Assembly (NCBI RefSeq): GCF_000425445.1
Contig: NZ_KE384379.1
Coordinates: 292,858-356,857 of the forward strand
Reading direction: 5' to 3'
DNA from: Flavobacterium denitrificans DSM 15936
Lineage (GTDB): Bacteria > Bacteroidota > Bacteroidia > Flavobacteriales > Flavobacteriaceae
Length of the DNA stretch: 64,000 nt
Part shown: in pieces, positions 41,632 to 51,147 of the stretch
Position numbering within the stretch: the stretch's first letter is position 1
How the letters are laid out: the number at the start of each line of letters is the position of its first letter
Program-made: the position numbers and the translations under genes
Notes under the pieces: generated by a model
Seen by the model: the letters and a program-made list of their open reading frames with translations, nothing else
Told to the model about the DNA's origin: nothing
Database searches by the model: none

Positions 41632-43389
41632 ATGAAGTTTTTAGGAAATGTAATTGCCACAGTGATTGGTATTTTTGTTTTTATCATGCTATTCTTTTTT
41701 GGAGTAATTCTTATAGGAGCTATTTTTGGAGGAGATGATACGGTTTCGGTTAAAAAAGATTCGGTTATCGAATTGAATTTAAAAGAAATCAAAAATGACT
41801 ACGCCGGAAAATACAAAGATCCATGGGTAACTGTTTTTTCAGAACAAAAAGGAATTGGCATAACTGATGTTATCAATGCAATTGAAGCGGCAAAAACAGA
41901 TGATAAAATTAAAGGGATCTCTATTTTAAATGATGAGTCTTCACTAGGTCTTGCACAATACAAAGACTTAAGAAACGCCTTGGAAAGCTTCAAAAAATCA
42001 GGAAAATTTGTTTGGGCTTACGCCAATGCATATTCGCAAAAAGAATATTATTTGAATTCGGTTGCCAATACCGTTTATTTAAATCCGGCTGGCGAATTAG
42101 ATTTCAAAGGGCTGTCATCTGAAGTAATGTTTTTCAAAGATTTTCAAGACAAGTCTGGAATTCATATGGAAGTGATTCGCCACGGAAAATACAAAAGTGC
42201 TGTCGAGCCTTTCTTAGAAAATAAAATGAGTGACGCTAACAGAGAACAAATTACAGCTTTATTAAACTCAATTTGGGCAACAGTTTCTGCTGATATTTCA
42301 AAAAGCCGAAATATTCCGCTCCCAAGATTAAATGAAATTGCAAATGGCTTGCTGGCAAGAACTCCAGAATTAGCAAAAGCAAATGGTTTAGTTGATATTA
42401 TTGCTTATGAAGATGTTTACCATAATGCAATCAAAAAACAATTAAAAGTAACCGGTGATGAGGATTACAATAAAATTTCAATTGAAGACTATACACAAAA
42501 CAACGTCACAACAGCTTTAACAAATACAGCAACTGACGAAATCGCAATTATTTATGCTCAAGGCGAAATTGAAAGTGGCGAAGGAGATGTTACTATTATT
42601 GGTGAGGGCTCAATGCGCCGTGCGCTTCAAGAAGCGAGAAAAGATGAAGACGTAAAAGCAATTGTTTTGAGAATTGACAGCCCAGGAGGGAGTGCTTTGA
42701 CATCAGATTTGATTTGGAGAGAAATCGAAGTGACTAAAAAAGTAAAACCAGTTGTGGTTTCAATGGGTAATTATGCGGCTTCTGGCGGGTATTATATTGC
42801 CTGCAACGCTGATAAAATTTTTGCGGAAAGCAATACAATTACGGGATCTATCGGAGTTTTTGGAATATTGCCAAATTTCAGTCCGTTAGCAAACAAATTA
42901 GGAATCAATACCGAGCAAGTAAAAACACACGAAAACTCGGCAAATTATAGTCCGTTTGTTCCTGTTGACGAAAAGTTCAAAGCTTTTACTCTAGAAGGAG
43001 TTGAGCATATTTACAAAACATTTGTAACACATGTTGCCGAGGGAAGAAAAATGACTTTTGCTCAAGTAGATTCTATTGCACAAGGAAGAGTTTGGTCTGG
43101 AAGTCAGGCTTTAAAAATTGGTTTAGTGGACAAAATTGGTGGATTAAATGATGCGATCGCAGAAGCTGCCAGAATTGCTAAAGTAAAAACGTACAGCACT
43201 CAAAATTATCCGGAATACGAAAAAACTTTTGGGGATTTGATATCAAAAATGCCTTTTGGAAAATCTAAAGAAGCTTTTATTAAAGAAGAAATTGGTGAAG
43301 AAAACTACTTAATGATTGAGCAGATTAAAAAGCTTCAAAAACAAAAAGGAGTTCAGGCGATGATGCCTTTTGGAATTAACATCAAATAG
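41632..43389 (+). CDS. sppA: Signal peptide peptidase SppA, 67K type
   Basis: This 585-residue inner-membrane serine protease cleaves leftover signal peptides. One N-terminal membrane segment (about residues 5-35) anchors two tandem S49 domains. The general-base lysine is K188 in GKYKSAVEP of the first domain, and the nucleophile serine is S384 in NYAASGGYYIA of the second, the normal split arrangement of long SppA. The upstream in-frame start at 41605 is less likely because MKFLGNVIATVIG gives the usual N-terminus. A secreted hydrolase gene follows 16 bp after its stop. Confidence 0.93.
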   Translation: MKFLGNVIATVIGIFVFIMLFFFGVILIGAIFGGDDTVSVKKDSVIELNLKEIKNDYAGKYKDPWVTVFSEQKGIGITDVINAIEAAKTDDKIKGISILNDESSLGLAQYKDLRNALESFKKSGKFVWAYANAYSQKEYYLNSVANTVYLNPAGELDFKGLSSEVMFFKDFQDKSGIHMEVIRHGKYKSAVEPFLENKMSDANREQITALLNSIWATVSADISKSRNIPLPRLNEIANGLLARTPELAKANGLVDIIAYEDVYHNAIKKQLKVTGDEDYNKISIEDYTQNNVTTALTNTATDEIAIIYAQGEIESGEGDVTIIGEGSMRRALQEARKDEDVKAIVLRIDSPGGSALTSDLIWREIEVTKKVKPVVVSMGNYAASGGYYIACNADKIFAESNTITGSIGVFGILPNFSPLANKLGINTEQVKTHENSANYSPFVPVDEKFKAFTLEGVEHIYKTFVTHVAEGRKMTFAQVDSIAQGRVWSGSQALKIGLVDKIGGLNDAIAEAARIAKVKTYSTQNYPEYEKTFGDLISKMPFGKSKEAFIKEEIGEENYLMIEQIKKLQKQKGVQAMMPFGINIK

Positions 43390-43405
43390 TTCAAATCGTA
43401 AAAAA

Positions 43406-44365
43406 ATGAAAAAAATATTTTTGTTTTTGAGCCTCCTATTTATTTCCATTGCAAATGCACAAACCGGAAAACAGGATACTTTTAAGGAAACAAATGTTAC
43501 TTTAAAAATCAATATTGATCAACTTTATGGGACATTGACTGTTCCTGATGTTGCAAAAAAATGTCCAGTAGCATTGATAATTGCAGGTTCTGGTCCAACG
43601 GACAGAAACGGGAATAATCCGACGATGAAAAATAATTCGTTGAAAATGCTAGCTGAAGCATTAGCAAAAAACGGAATTGCCTCATTGCGATATGACAAAA
43701 GAGGAATAGGCGAAAGCAAAGCGTTAGCAGTAACAGAGTCGAGTTTGGTTTTTGAAAATTATACCGAAGATGCCAAAAGCTGGATCAACTTTTTGAAACA
43801 AGACAAACGTTTTTCGCAATTGATTGTTATTGGTCACAGCGAAGGATCATTAATTGGAATGATAGCCGGAGCAAAAGCGAATAAATTCATTTCAATTGCG
43901 GGTGCAGGCGAATCTGCAGACAAATTGTTAAAAGAGCAAATTTCTTCTAAATCAAATAAGCAGATTGAAGAAATGACTTTTCCGATTATTGATAGTTTAA
44001 AAGCCGGAAATAAAGTAAACAAAGTTGACCCGCTTTTAAATTCTTTATTCAGGCCGAGCATTCAACCTTATTTGATTTCTTGGTTTAAATATGATCCACA
44101 AACAGAAATTAAAAAACTGACTGTTCCGATTTTAATAATCCAAGGAAATAATGATTTGCAAGTAAGCGTTGCTGATGCCGAAAAATTATCGAAAGCAAAT
44201 AAAAATGCCGAATTAGTCATTGTAGAAAAAATGAATCACGTTCTAAAAATTATAGATGGTGATAATAAAGCAAATTTTGAAAGCTACAATAATGAAACGC
44301 TACAAATTTCAGAAGTATTGATAGACAAAATTGTTTCCTTCATAAAAAAACAAATACAACATTAA
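43406..44365 (+). CDS. Exported alpha/beta hydrolase
   Basis: This 319-residue protein has a signal peptide (MKKIFLFLSLLFISIANAQ) and an alpha/beta hydrolase domain. The oxyanion region is LIIAGSGPTDRNGNNP, the nucleophile serine lies in GHSEGS, the acid in IQGNNDLQV and the histidine in KMNHVLK. It looks like a periplasmic esterase or peptidase; substrate unknown. The frame begins at 43370, but the ATG at 43406 gives a proper signal peptide. It is probably co-transcribed with sppA. Confidence 0.87.
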   Translation: MKKIFLFLSLLFISIANAQTGKQDTFKETNVTLKINIDQLYGTLTVPDVAKKCPVALIIAGSGPTDRNGNNPTMKNNSLKMLAEALAKNGIASLRYDKRGIGESKALAVTESSLVFENYTEDAKSWINFLKQDKRFSQLIVIGHSEGSLIGMIAGAKANKFISIAGAGESADKLLKEQISSKSNKQIEEMTFPIIDSLKAGNKVNKVDPLLNSLFRPSIQPYLISWFKYDPQTEIKKLTVPILIIQGNNDLQVSVADAEKLSKANKNAELVIVEKMNHVLKIIDGDNKANFESYNNETLQISEVLIDKIVSFIKKQIQH

Positions 44366-44370
44366 AATGC

Positions 44371-44404
44371 AAATCCGTTTGAAAATCTTCAAACGGATTT
44401 TTTA
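44371..44404 (+). terminator. Terminator of the sppA-hydrolase unit
   Basis: AAATCCGTTTGAA pairs with TTCAAACGGATTT, followed by Ts. Confidence 0.9.
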
Positions 44405-44468
44405 TTTAAAAACAATACTTTTCTTACTTTTTAAGAAAACTTTATCTCCCGGCTTTGGCAAAAAAAAC

Positions 44469-44476
44469 TATTTTTG
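44469..44476 (+). promoter_or_regulatory. -7 element of the AsmA-like gene
   Basis: TATTTTTG matches the consensus, 38 bp before the ATG. Confidence 0.5.
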
Positions 44477-44514
44477 CAGTAATCGATTTTAAGTAAACCC
44501 TCAAATCTATAAAT

Positions 44515-47115
44515 ATGTTTAAGAAAATTTTAAAAGTAACCGCCATTGTAATTGTGGTTTTTGTGGCCGCATTATTCGCCATTCCCTATTTCTTTAAAGA
44601 TCAAATCAAGGCAAAAATTTCAGAAGCAATTAATGAAAGTGTAGACGCAAAAGTAAGTTTTGCTGACGCTGATTTAAGCTTGTTTAGAAATTTCCCAAAT
44701 GCCGCAGTTGGAATCGAAAAACTTGTGATTATCAACAAAGCGCCATTTGAAGGCGATACTCTAGTTTCTTTAGGACAATTGAATCTTAAAATGAGCATCA
44801 AAGAACTTTTCAAAGGAGAAAATGAACCTTTAAGCATTCAAGGAATTACTTCAGAAAATGGTTTGATCAATATTATTTTTAATAAAGACGGTATTGGAAA
44901 TTTTGATATCGCTTTAAAAGACAAAAAAAATGAACCTAAAGACGAGAAAAGCAAACCGCTTTCTTTAAAAATTCAGAATTACAAAATCGAAAATTTCACG
45001 TTCAGATACATCGATCAAGGTTCTAAAATCAAAATGGTAATTGACAGCCTAAACCACGAAGGAACAGGTGATTTTACCAATTCAAAATTAGATTTAACTA
45101 CAAAATCGACAGCTAAAGTATCTTTGGATATGGACAAAATCAATTACATGAAAAATGTAAAATTGACTTTGGATGCTATTCTTGGGATTGATCTTGACAA
45201 AAGCAAATATACTTTTAAAGAAAACAAAGCTTTAATCAATCAGTTGCCGTTAGAATTTGACGGATTTATTCAAATGACTGAAAAAGCTCAGATTTATGAT
45301 TTAAAATTTAAGACTCCAACTTCATCTTTTACAAATTTCTTAGGCTTGATTCCATCCGCTTATGCATCAAGTTTGGAAGGTGTAAAAACTACTGGAGATT
45401 TTACAGTTAATGGTTTTGCAAAAGGAGAGTTGACAGATACTACTGTACCTAAATTCAATATTGAAATTGCCTCAAGCAACTCTTCATTTCAATATCCTAA
45501 CTTGCCAAAATCAGTTCAAAATATCGTAATTGATACTAAAATCATAAATGAAACAGGAATTCTTAACGATACTTACGTTAATCTTGACAAGCTTTCTTTC
45601 AGAATCGATCAAGACGTTTTTAGCGCTAAAGCAAACATTAAAAACATTACTGTAAATCCTATTATTGATGCCGCTTTAAAAGGAACAATCAACTTGGCAA
45701 ATCTTTCAAAAGCATATCCAATTAAAATGGACAAGCCTCTTGCAGGTATTTTGAAAGCTGATGTTACCACTAATTTTGATATGGCTTCTGTTGAAAAAAG
45801 CCAATATCAAAACATCAAAAATGCTGGAACTATGAGTTTGTCTGGATTCAAATATACTGACGAAAATGGCAAAGCAATGAACATCAGCACGGCATTAGTT
45901 GAGTTTAATCCAAGTAAAATCAACTTAAAACAATTTAATGCAACTACTGGAAAAAGCGATCTTGCGATCAATGGAGTTTTAGAAAACTTCTACGGTTTTA
46001 TGTTCAAAAAACAAGAATTGAGAGGAAATTTCAATATGAGTTCAAATCAATTAGCTGTTGATGATTTTATGACTGCTGGCGAGCCTGCAAAAACAGAAAC
46101 AAAAACTCCAGCAAAACCTGCTGAAGCAATGAAAATTCCAGCATTCTTGAATTGTACTTTAAACGCAAAAGCAACAACTGTTTTGTATGATAATTTGAAA
46201 CTGAAAGATGTTTCTGGGAAATTAATCATTAAAGATGAAAAAGCACTTTTAGAAAACTTTAAAACATCTATTTTCGGAGGAACAATCGGCTTGACTGGTG
46301 CTGTTTCAACAAAGGAGAAAGTACCAACATTTGATATGAATCTTGGTTTCAATCAAGTTGATATTGCGCAGACTTTTACGCAATTGGACATGATGAAAAA
46401 AATTGCGCCTATTGCTGGAATAATCAATGGAAAACTGAATTCAACCATCAAATTAAACGGAAATCTTGATGCAAATGAATTAACTCCAGATTTAAAATCT
46501 ATTTCAGGAGATTTGCTTGGACAATTGCTTTCAACTACTGTAAATGCTAAAAATTCAACTTTGCTTAATGCTCTTAGCTCAAACATTAAATTTATCGACA
46601 TGAACAAGGTAAATTTAAATGATATTAAGGCGGCCTTAACTTTTGATAATGGAAAAGTAAATGTAAAACCTTTTGACATTAAATATCAAGACATCAAAAT
46701 AACAGTTGGCGGAACACATGGTTTTGACCAAACTATGAATTACAATTTGAAATTTGATGTTCCGGCTAAATATTTAGGAAGTGAAGCAAATGCCTTAATA
46801 GCAAAAATGTCTCCTGCTGATGCTGCCAAATTGGAAAATATTCCAATCAATGCGATGATTACTGGTAATTTTTCAAGTCCAAAAATTAGCACAGACATGA
46901 AAACGGCTGTAAACAGTTTAGCGTCACAAGTTGCGAATCAGCAAAAAGAAAAATTAACACAAAAAGGTACAGCTGCTTTAACTGATTTAATTAATAAAAA
47001 CACAAAAGCAAAAGATACAACTCAAGCAGCAAAAACTGAAAAAGAACAAAAAACGCAAGAAGTAACCAAAAAAGCAAGTGACTTGCTGAATGGATTATTT
47101 AAGAAGAAAAACTAA
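44515..47115 (+). CDS. AsmA-family envelope protein
   Basis: This is an 866-residue protein with a single N-terminal membrane helix (ILKVTAIVIVVFVAALFAIPYFF). A long periplasmic part is rich in beta strands, with the AsmA start KISEAINESVDAKVSFADADLSLFRNFPNAAVGIEKL. Near the C-terminus are the AsmA-2-type segment around LNGNLDANELTPDLKSISGDLLG and a lysine, threonine and glutamine rich tail. AsmA-like (repeating beta-groove) proteins are thought to move phospholipids between membranes or assist outer-membrane assembly. It is a single gene closed by a strong terminator. Confidence 0.9.
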   Translation: MFKKILKVTAIVIVVFVAALFAIPYFFKDQIKAKISEAINESVDAKVSFADADLSLFRNFPNAAVGIEKLVIINKAPFEGDTLVSLGQLNLKMSIKELFKGENEPLSIQGITSENGLINIIFNKDGIGNFDIALKDKKNEPKDEKSKPLSLKIQNYKIENFTFRYIDQGSKIKMVIDSLNHEGTGDFTNSKLDLTTKSTAKVSLDMDKINYMKNVKLTLDAILGIDLDKSKYTFKENKALINQLPLEFDGFIQMTEKAQIYDLKFKTPTSSFTNFLGLIPSAYASSLEGVKTTGDFTVNGFAKGELTDTTVPKFNIEIASSNSSFQYPNLPKSVQNIVIDTKIINETGILNDTYVNLDKLSFRIDQDVFSAKANIKNITVNPIIDAALKGTINLANLSKAYPIKMDKPLAGILKADVTTNFDMASVEKSQYQNIKNAGTMSLSGFKYTDENGKAMNISTALVEFNPSKINLKQFNATTGKSDLAINGVLENFYGFMFKKQELRGNFNMSSNQLAVDDFMTAGEPAKTETKTPAKPAEAMKIPAFLNCTLNAKATTVLYDNLKLKDVSGKLIIKDEKALLENFKTSIFGGTIGLTGAVSTKEKVPTFDMNLGFNQVDIAQTFTQLDMMKKIAPIAGIINGKLNSTIKLNGNLDANELTPDLKSISGDLLGQLLSTTVNAKNSTLLNALSSNIKFIDMNKVNLNDIKAALTFDNGKVNVKPFDIKYQDIKITVGGTHGFDQTMNYNLKFDVPAKYLGSEANALIAKMSPADAAKLENIPINAMITGNFSSPKISTDMKTAVNSLASQVANQQKEKLTQKGTAALTDLINKNTKAKDTTQAAKTEKEQKTQEVTKKASDLLNGLFKKKN

Positions 47116-47132
47116 ATCGAATTTCTTTTCAT

Positions 47133-47169
47133 AAAAAAAGGCTGGCTCAAAATTGAGCCAGCCTTTTTT
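47133..47169. terminator. Perfect bidirectional terminator after the AsmA-like gene
   Basis: AAAAAGGCTGGCTCAA pairs perfectly with TTGAGCCAGCCTTTTT; A and T tracts suit both the AsmA-like gene and the convergent GT9 gene. Confidence 0.93.
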
Positions 47170-47269
47170 ATGAATATTCCGTTGCATATATAAACACTCC
47201 TGCATAAAACATAGTCAGTGGTATCAACGACGGGCTATATCAAATCGCCGAAAAACTATACGTTAAATT

Positions 47270-48319
47270 TTATTTCTTTAAGATCAAATCGATGATTCGG
47301 ATAAAATCTGGAACTGAGTTTGTGTTAGTATCTACGCCAAGACTTCCGTTTCCGTATGGCTCATATTTTTTCACATTAGCGCCAGAAAATAAACCAACTG
47401 TAGGTACTTTTGAAGCACTTGCCAAATGCATAATACCACTGTCAGCACCAATAAAAACTGCTGTATTTGCCATTACTGACCCAATTTCACGGACATCTTT
47501 ACTGTAAAATGACGGCGCTTGAAAATTTATTTGAGAAACATTTTCGACCGGCAAGATTTCAAAAATATTGTAATCTGCTTCATATTCCTTTTTCAAAGCG
47601 GTATAAAACTCTTCCCACCATTCTACACAATAACATTTTTCGCCCGTTGCAAAAGTAAATATGGCAATGGACTTTTTATTTCCGTCGACAATGTTGTTTA
47701 AAATTGTTTTTCCTTTTGCAATTTCTTCAGATGATAATTTTAAATCGATAAGTGCAACAGGATCCTTTTTCTCTTCTACGCCAAATTGGCTTAAAGCGTA
47801 TCTTAAATTATAAACTGGATATTTTGCAATGTGGTCGTAATCTTCATAAGGCAGATGCACATTTTCTGGAAGGTCTCCAAAAAATTTATATTTCGCATTT
47901 GAAAATTTTACCGCCAAACGACCAGATGACGAGTTCTGATCGACATTGATTACCATATCATAATTCTGTTTTTTTATCAATGTCCAAACTTTCAAATATT
48001 GAATCAATTCTTTGAAAGGCTTCTTTGGCAAACTTATTATCTTGTCAATATTTCCGTAATTTTCGAAAACAATTGGTGCCAATCCTCCTTTAACAAATAA
48101 GTCAATTTTGCAATTTGGAAATGTTTGAGTCACTTCCTGAACAAGTGGCGTGATCAAAAGCAAATTTCCCAATCTTTTGTTTGGTCTAGAGATTAGTACT
48201 TTTTTAATTTCACTTTTGTCAATCTGCCCACTTTTTTGCACATCGGAACGACCAATGCCTTTGGTTAAATTACGCATTAAATTGCGTCTGAACACGTTAA
48301 CTTTTTTTAAGTTACTCAT
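47270..48319 (-). CDS. Glycosyltransferase family 9 (heptosyltransferase-like)
   Basis: This is a 349-residue cytoplasmic GT-B glycosyltransferase of the family that includes ADP-heptose:LPS heptosyltransferases. Seen: ISRPNKRLGNLLLITPLVQEV (acceptor domain), a conserved IFTFATGEKCYCVEWW segment, and IGADSGIMHLASASKVPTVGLFSG, the nucleotide-sugar binding signature. It most likely adds a sugar to lipopolysaccharide core or another surface glycan. The first 40 residues are poorly conserved and basic, so translation could start slightly later. It is a single gene with an upstream -7 match. Confidence 0.85.
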   Translation of the reverse strand: MSNLKKVNVFRRNLMRNLTKGIGRSDVQKSGQIDKSEIKKVLISRPNKRLGNLLLITPLVQEVTQTFPNCKIDLFVKGGLAPIVFENYGNIDKIISLPKKPFKELIQYLKVWTLIKKQNYDMVINVDQNSSSGRLAVKFSNAKYKFFGDLPENVHLPYEDYDHIAKYPVYNLRYALSQFGVEEKKDPVALIDLKLSSEEIAKGKTILNNIVDGNKKSIAIFTFATGEKCYCVEWWEEFYTALKKEYEADYNIFEILPVENVSQINFQAPSFYSKDVREIGSVMANTAVFIGADSGIMHLASASKVPTVGLFSGANVKKYEPYGNGSLGVDTNTNSVPDFIRIIDLILKK

Positions 48320-48387
48320 TCATTTTTTGTTTTTAGAATTAAAAAAAACTTCTTGCCTTATTTTGTAAGTCAGTGGTACGAACTGGC

Positions 48388-48395
48388 CAAATATA
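48388..48395 (-). promoter_or_regulatory. -7 element of the GT9 gene
   Basis: The minus strand reads TATATTTG, a full consensus match about 70 bp before the ATG; no -33 TTG found. Confidence 0.45.
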
Positions 48396-48483
48396 AGTTA
48401 AATTTTTCTTAAAATTAAAATCTTTGAATAAGTAAGCGTTACATAATTGTAAACTGATTTAACATAATTCACATCATAATTTT

Positions 48484-48522
48484 AAAAAGCGCCGAAAATA
48501 CAAATGATTTTGGCGCTTTTTT
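48484..48522 (-). terminator. Terminator of the DUF2797 gene
   Basis: AAAAAGCGCC pairs with GGCGCTTTTT, with an extra AAAAT/ATTTT pairing inside; Ts follow on the minus strand. Confidence 0.85.
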
Positions 48523-48571
48523 ATATTTAATAGACAGGTAGTAAAAATAAATAGACGAATGACTAAGTTGA

Positions 48572-49366
48572 CTAGACATTTATGGTAACGACATACCCTT
48601 CTGAACCACGAATATTAAAAACCGTTCCGTTTTCAAATAATAAATATTGCCCTTTGATTCCAACTAGTTTTCCTTGAAACGAAGGTGTTTTATCTAAATT
48701 CAAACTATTGATTTTTGCAGGATAACTCAAAACTGGGTAATTTAATTCATAAACATCATTCTTTTCAGTATAAAAATAATCCCTTACTTCTGCAGGAATC
48801 AAGCTTTCTACTTTGGATTTTTCAAGAATTAAATCGCATGATTCAGAGGTACATTGAAGCATTTTTCTCCAATTAGTTTTATCTGTATAATGGTCTTTCA
48901 GAGCAACCTCGGTAATTCCAGCCAAGTATCGATTTGGAACCTCAACAATTGCAATTGCCTGAGTTGCACCTTGATCAATCCATCTTGTTGGAACTTGAGA
49001 TTTTCTCGTTACACCTACTTTTACCTCTGTTGAAAAGGCTAAATATACGATATGAGGTTGCAACTGCGCTTTTGATTCGAATTCTAAATCACGATCTGCG
49101 ATTCCTAAATGAGCCGTACTCAATTCTGGACGCATAATCCAATCGCCAACCGCGGCGCTTGAGTAAAAACAATCGTAACAAAAACCTTGTCTGTAAATTT
49201 TTTTCTTTTTGCCACAATTTAAGCATTGAAAACCTGCAAAATTTATCTCAATATCCTTGTTCAATAACTGATTCATACTTAAGAAACTATCTTCGAAAAC
49301 CAAATAATATTGAATTGGATTTCCCATTTCAGTCTGCATTTTTGTAAGTACGCCTTGGTAAGTCAT
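48572..49366 (-). CDS. DUF2797 protein with zinc-ribbon-like and possible GIY-YIG-like regions
   Basis: This is a 264-residue cytoplasmic protein. The DUF2797 pattern is present, including a cysteine cluster CLNCGKKKKIYRQGFCYDC (about residues 48-66) that probably binds zinc. The core IVYLAFSTEVKVGVTR, then PTRWIDQGATQAIAI and AGITEVALK, follows the layout of GIY-YIG nucleases (YxG-like strand, arginine helix, glutamate helix). That resemblance is my reading and needs structural comparison. Function is unknown. The gene is divergent from the GH3-family gene across a long inverted repeat. Confidence 0.8.
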   Translation of the reverse strand: MTYQGVLTKMQTEMGNPIQYYLVFEDSFLSMNQLLNKDIEINFAGFQCLNCGKKKKIYRQGFCYDCFYSSAAVGDWIMRPELSTAHLGIADRDLEFESKAQLQPHIVYLAFSTEVKVGVTRKSQVPTRWIDQGATQAIAIVEVPNRYLAGITEVALKDHYTDKTNWRKMLQCTSESCDLILEKSKVESLIPAEVRDYFYTEKNDVYELNYPVLSYPAKINSLNLDKTPSFQGKLVGIKGQYLLFENGTVFNIRGSEGYVVTINV

Positions 49367-49370
49367 TGTA

Positions 49371-49606
49371 TTTTAGATTGCTGATTTTAGATTTTAGATT
49401 TATTCCTTTTGAGTTCCGAATTTAATTTCTAATTCAATTTAATTAGAATCTTTACTCGAAATAGAATGGTTTTTTTTACAAAAAAATACTATTTTTGATA
49501 ATATGACAAAGTTAGTATTTGTCTATTGATATTCAAATTTTAAATTTCTTGATTTTGCGTAGAGCGTCAAATCTAAAATCTAAAATCAGCAATCTAAAAT
49601 CTAAAA
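49371..49606. repeat. 30-bp perfect inverted repeat flanking the GH3 promoter region
   Basis: The left arm is at 49371-49401 (TTTTAGATTGCTGATTTTAG and onward) and the right arm at 49571-49606. They are perfectly complementary over at least 30 bp and enclose about 170 bp. The -7 element of the GH3 gene lies between the arms, and the right arm ends 8 bp before its ATG. A third near-copy is at 31157-31188. Confidence 0.75.
49490..49497 (+). promoter_or_regulatory. -7 element of the GH3 gene
   Basis: TATTTTTG matches the consensus, giving a leader of about 110 nt that contains the right arm of the inverted repeat. Confidence 0.45.
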
Positions 49607-49613
49607 TTCACTC

Positions 49614-51125
49614 ATGCCTGTATCTATCATCAATTCTTTCGCATCTTGGGTCCTCAAACAAAGGATACACCAAATTGAGCTTTTTCTCAAATATCCGAAT
49701 GAAGTTCAGGAAGAACTGTTGCATAATTTATTGACGGCTTCAGAAAATACTGTTGTGGGGAAAAAATATGATTTTGCCTCGATAAGTTCATATAAAACTT
49801 TTGCAGAAAGAGTCCCGATTTCAACTTACGAAGAATTGCAACCGTTGATTGAACGCACGCGTCAAGGTGAGCAAGGCGTTTTTTGGGAAACTTCAATTAA
49901 ATGGTTTGCCAAATCGAGTGGTACTACAAATGCCAAAAGCAAATTTATTCCCGTAAGCAATGAAGCACTTGAAGATTGTCATTATAAAGGAAGCAAAGAT
50001 TTGCTTTGCCTTTATTTAAATAACAATGAAGATTCTGAATTGTTTTTAGGAAAAAGTCTTCGCTTGGGTGGAAGCTCTCAGATTTACGAAAACAACAATA
50101 CTTTTTTTGGTGATTTATCGGCAATTTTAATTGAAAATATGCCTATTTGGGCTGAATTCAGCAGTACGCCAAGCAGCAAAACTTCATTGATGAGCGAATG
50201 GGAAAGCAAAATTGCGGCGATTATCAATGAAACTAAAAACGAAAATGTAACCAGTTTTGCCGGAGTACCTTCCTGGATGCTGGTTTTAATGAATAAGGTT
50301 TTAGAAAATACAGGAAACCAAAACTTGCTGGAGCTTTGGCCAAATCTTGAAGTTTACTTTCACGGAGGCGTGAGTTTTTCTCCTTATAAAGACCAATACA
50401 AAAAAATCCTGCCAAGTTCTGATTTTAAATATTACGAAATTTACAATGCATCTGAAGGCTTTTTTGCTATTCAGGATTTGAATTATTCGAGTGATTTATT
50501 GCTGATGTTGGATTACGGAATTTTCTATGAATTTATTCCGATGGATACTTTTGGAGCTCCAAATCAAAAAGTGGTTCGTCTAGCCGATGTTGAATTGAAT
50601 AAAAACTATGCGATTGTTATTACGACAAATTCTGGTTTGTGGCGTTATTTGATTGGCGATACCGTTCGTTTTACATCATTGAATCCGTATCGAATTAGAG
50701 TTACGGGAAGAACCAAACATCATATTAATGTTTTTGGCGAAGAATTAATGGTCGAAAATACGGACCAAGCTATCGCAAAAGCATGCCAAGTTACTCAAAC
50801 CGAAGTTATCGATTATACGGTTGCTCCTATTTTTATGCATGACAAAGAAAAAGGCGCCCACGAATGGATGATTGAATTCAAGAAAAATCCAGCCGATGTT
50901 GGTCTTTTTCAAAAAGTTCTCGACGAAACTCTACAAACTTTAAATTCAGACTACGAAGCGAAACGCTACAACAATATGACTTTAAATCCTTTGGTGATTA
51001 ATGTTGCGCGCGAAAACTTATTTTATGATTGGTTGAAGGAAAGAGATAAACTTGGCGGACAACATAAAATTCCGAGACTTTCGAATCAGAGGGATTATTT
51101 GGAACAATTGAAAGAAATGTGTTAA
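49614..51125 (+). CDS. GH3-family adenylate-forming enzyme
   Basis: This 503-residue protein resembles the plant auxin-conjugating GH3 family of the adenylate-forming superfamily. Motifs in order: WFAKSSGTTNAKSKFIPVS (P-loop-like, ATP), EIYNASEGFFAIQD (motif 2 region) and LWRYLIGDTVRFTSLNPYRI, then GRTKHHINVFGEELM (motif 3 and hinge). By family logic it activates a carboxylic acid as an acyl-AMP and joins it to an amine or other acceptor. Bacteroidetes carry it widely, but its substrate is unknown. A small membrane-protein gene follows 22 bp downstream. Confidence 0.88.
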   Translation: MPVSIINSFASWVLKQRIHQIELFLKYPNEVQEELLHNLLTASENTVVGKKYDFASISSYKTFAERVPISTYEELQPLIERTRQGEQGVFWETSIKWFAKSSGTTNAKSKFIPVSNEALEDCHYKGSKDLLCLYLNNNEDSELFLGKSLRLGGSSQIYENNNTFFGDLSAILIENMPIWAEFSSTPSSKTSLMSEWESKIAAIINETKNENVTSFAGVPSWMLVLMNKVLENTGNQNLLELWPNLEVYFHGGVSFSPYKDQYKKILPSSDFKYYEIYNASEGFFAIQDLNYSSDLLLMLDYGIFYEFIPMDTFGAPNQKVVRLADVELNKNYAIVITTNSGLWRYLIGDTVRFTSLNPYRIRVTGRTKHHINVFGEELMVENTDQAIAKACQVTQTEVIDYTVAPIFMHDKEKGAHEWMIEFKKNPADVGLFQKVLDETLQTLNSDYEAKRYNNMTLNPLVINVARENLFYDWLKERDKLGGQHKIPRLSNQRDYLEQLKEMC

Positions 51126-51147
51126 AAACAACTTTTATTTATAGAAA

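Noticed and set aside
46047..46679. Two adjacent antisense ORFs of about 100 codons inside the AsmA-like gene
   Set aside because: Compositional shadows of a long AT-rich gene; no start context and no protein-like pattern.
49519..49734. 71-codon plus-strand ORF over the GH3 start
   Set aside because: Its N-terminal half only translates the TTTTAGATT repeat arm and it overlaps the GH3 gene in another frame.
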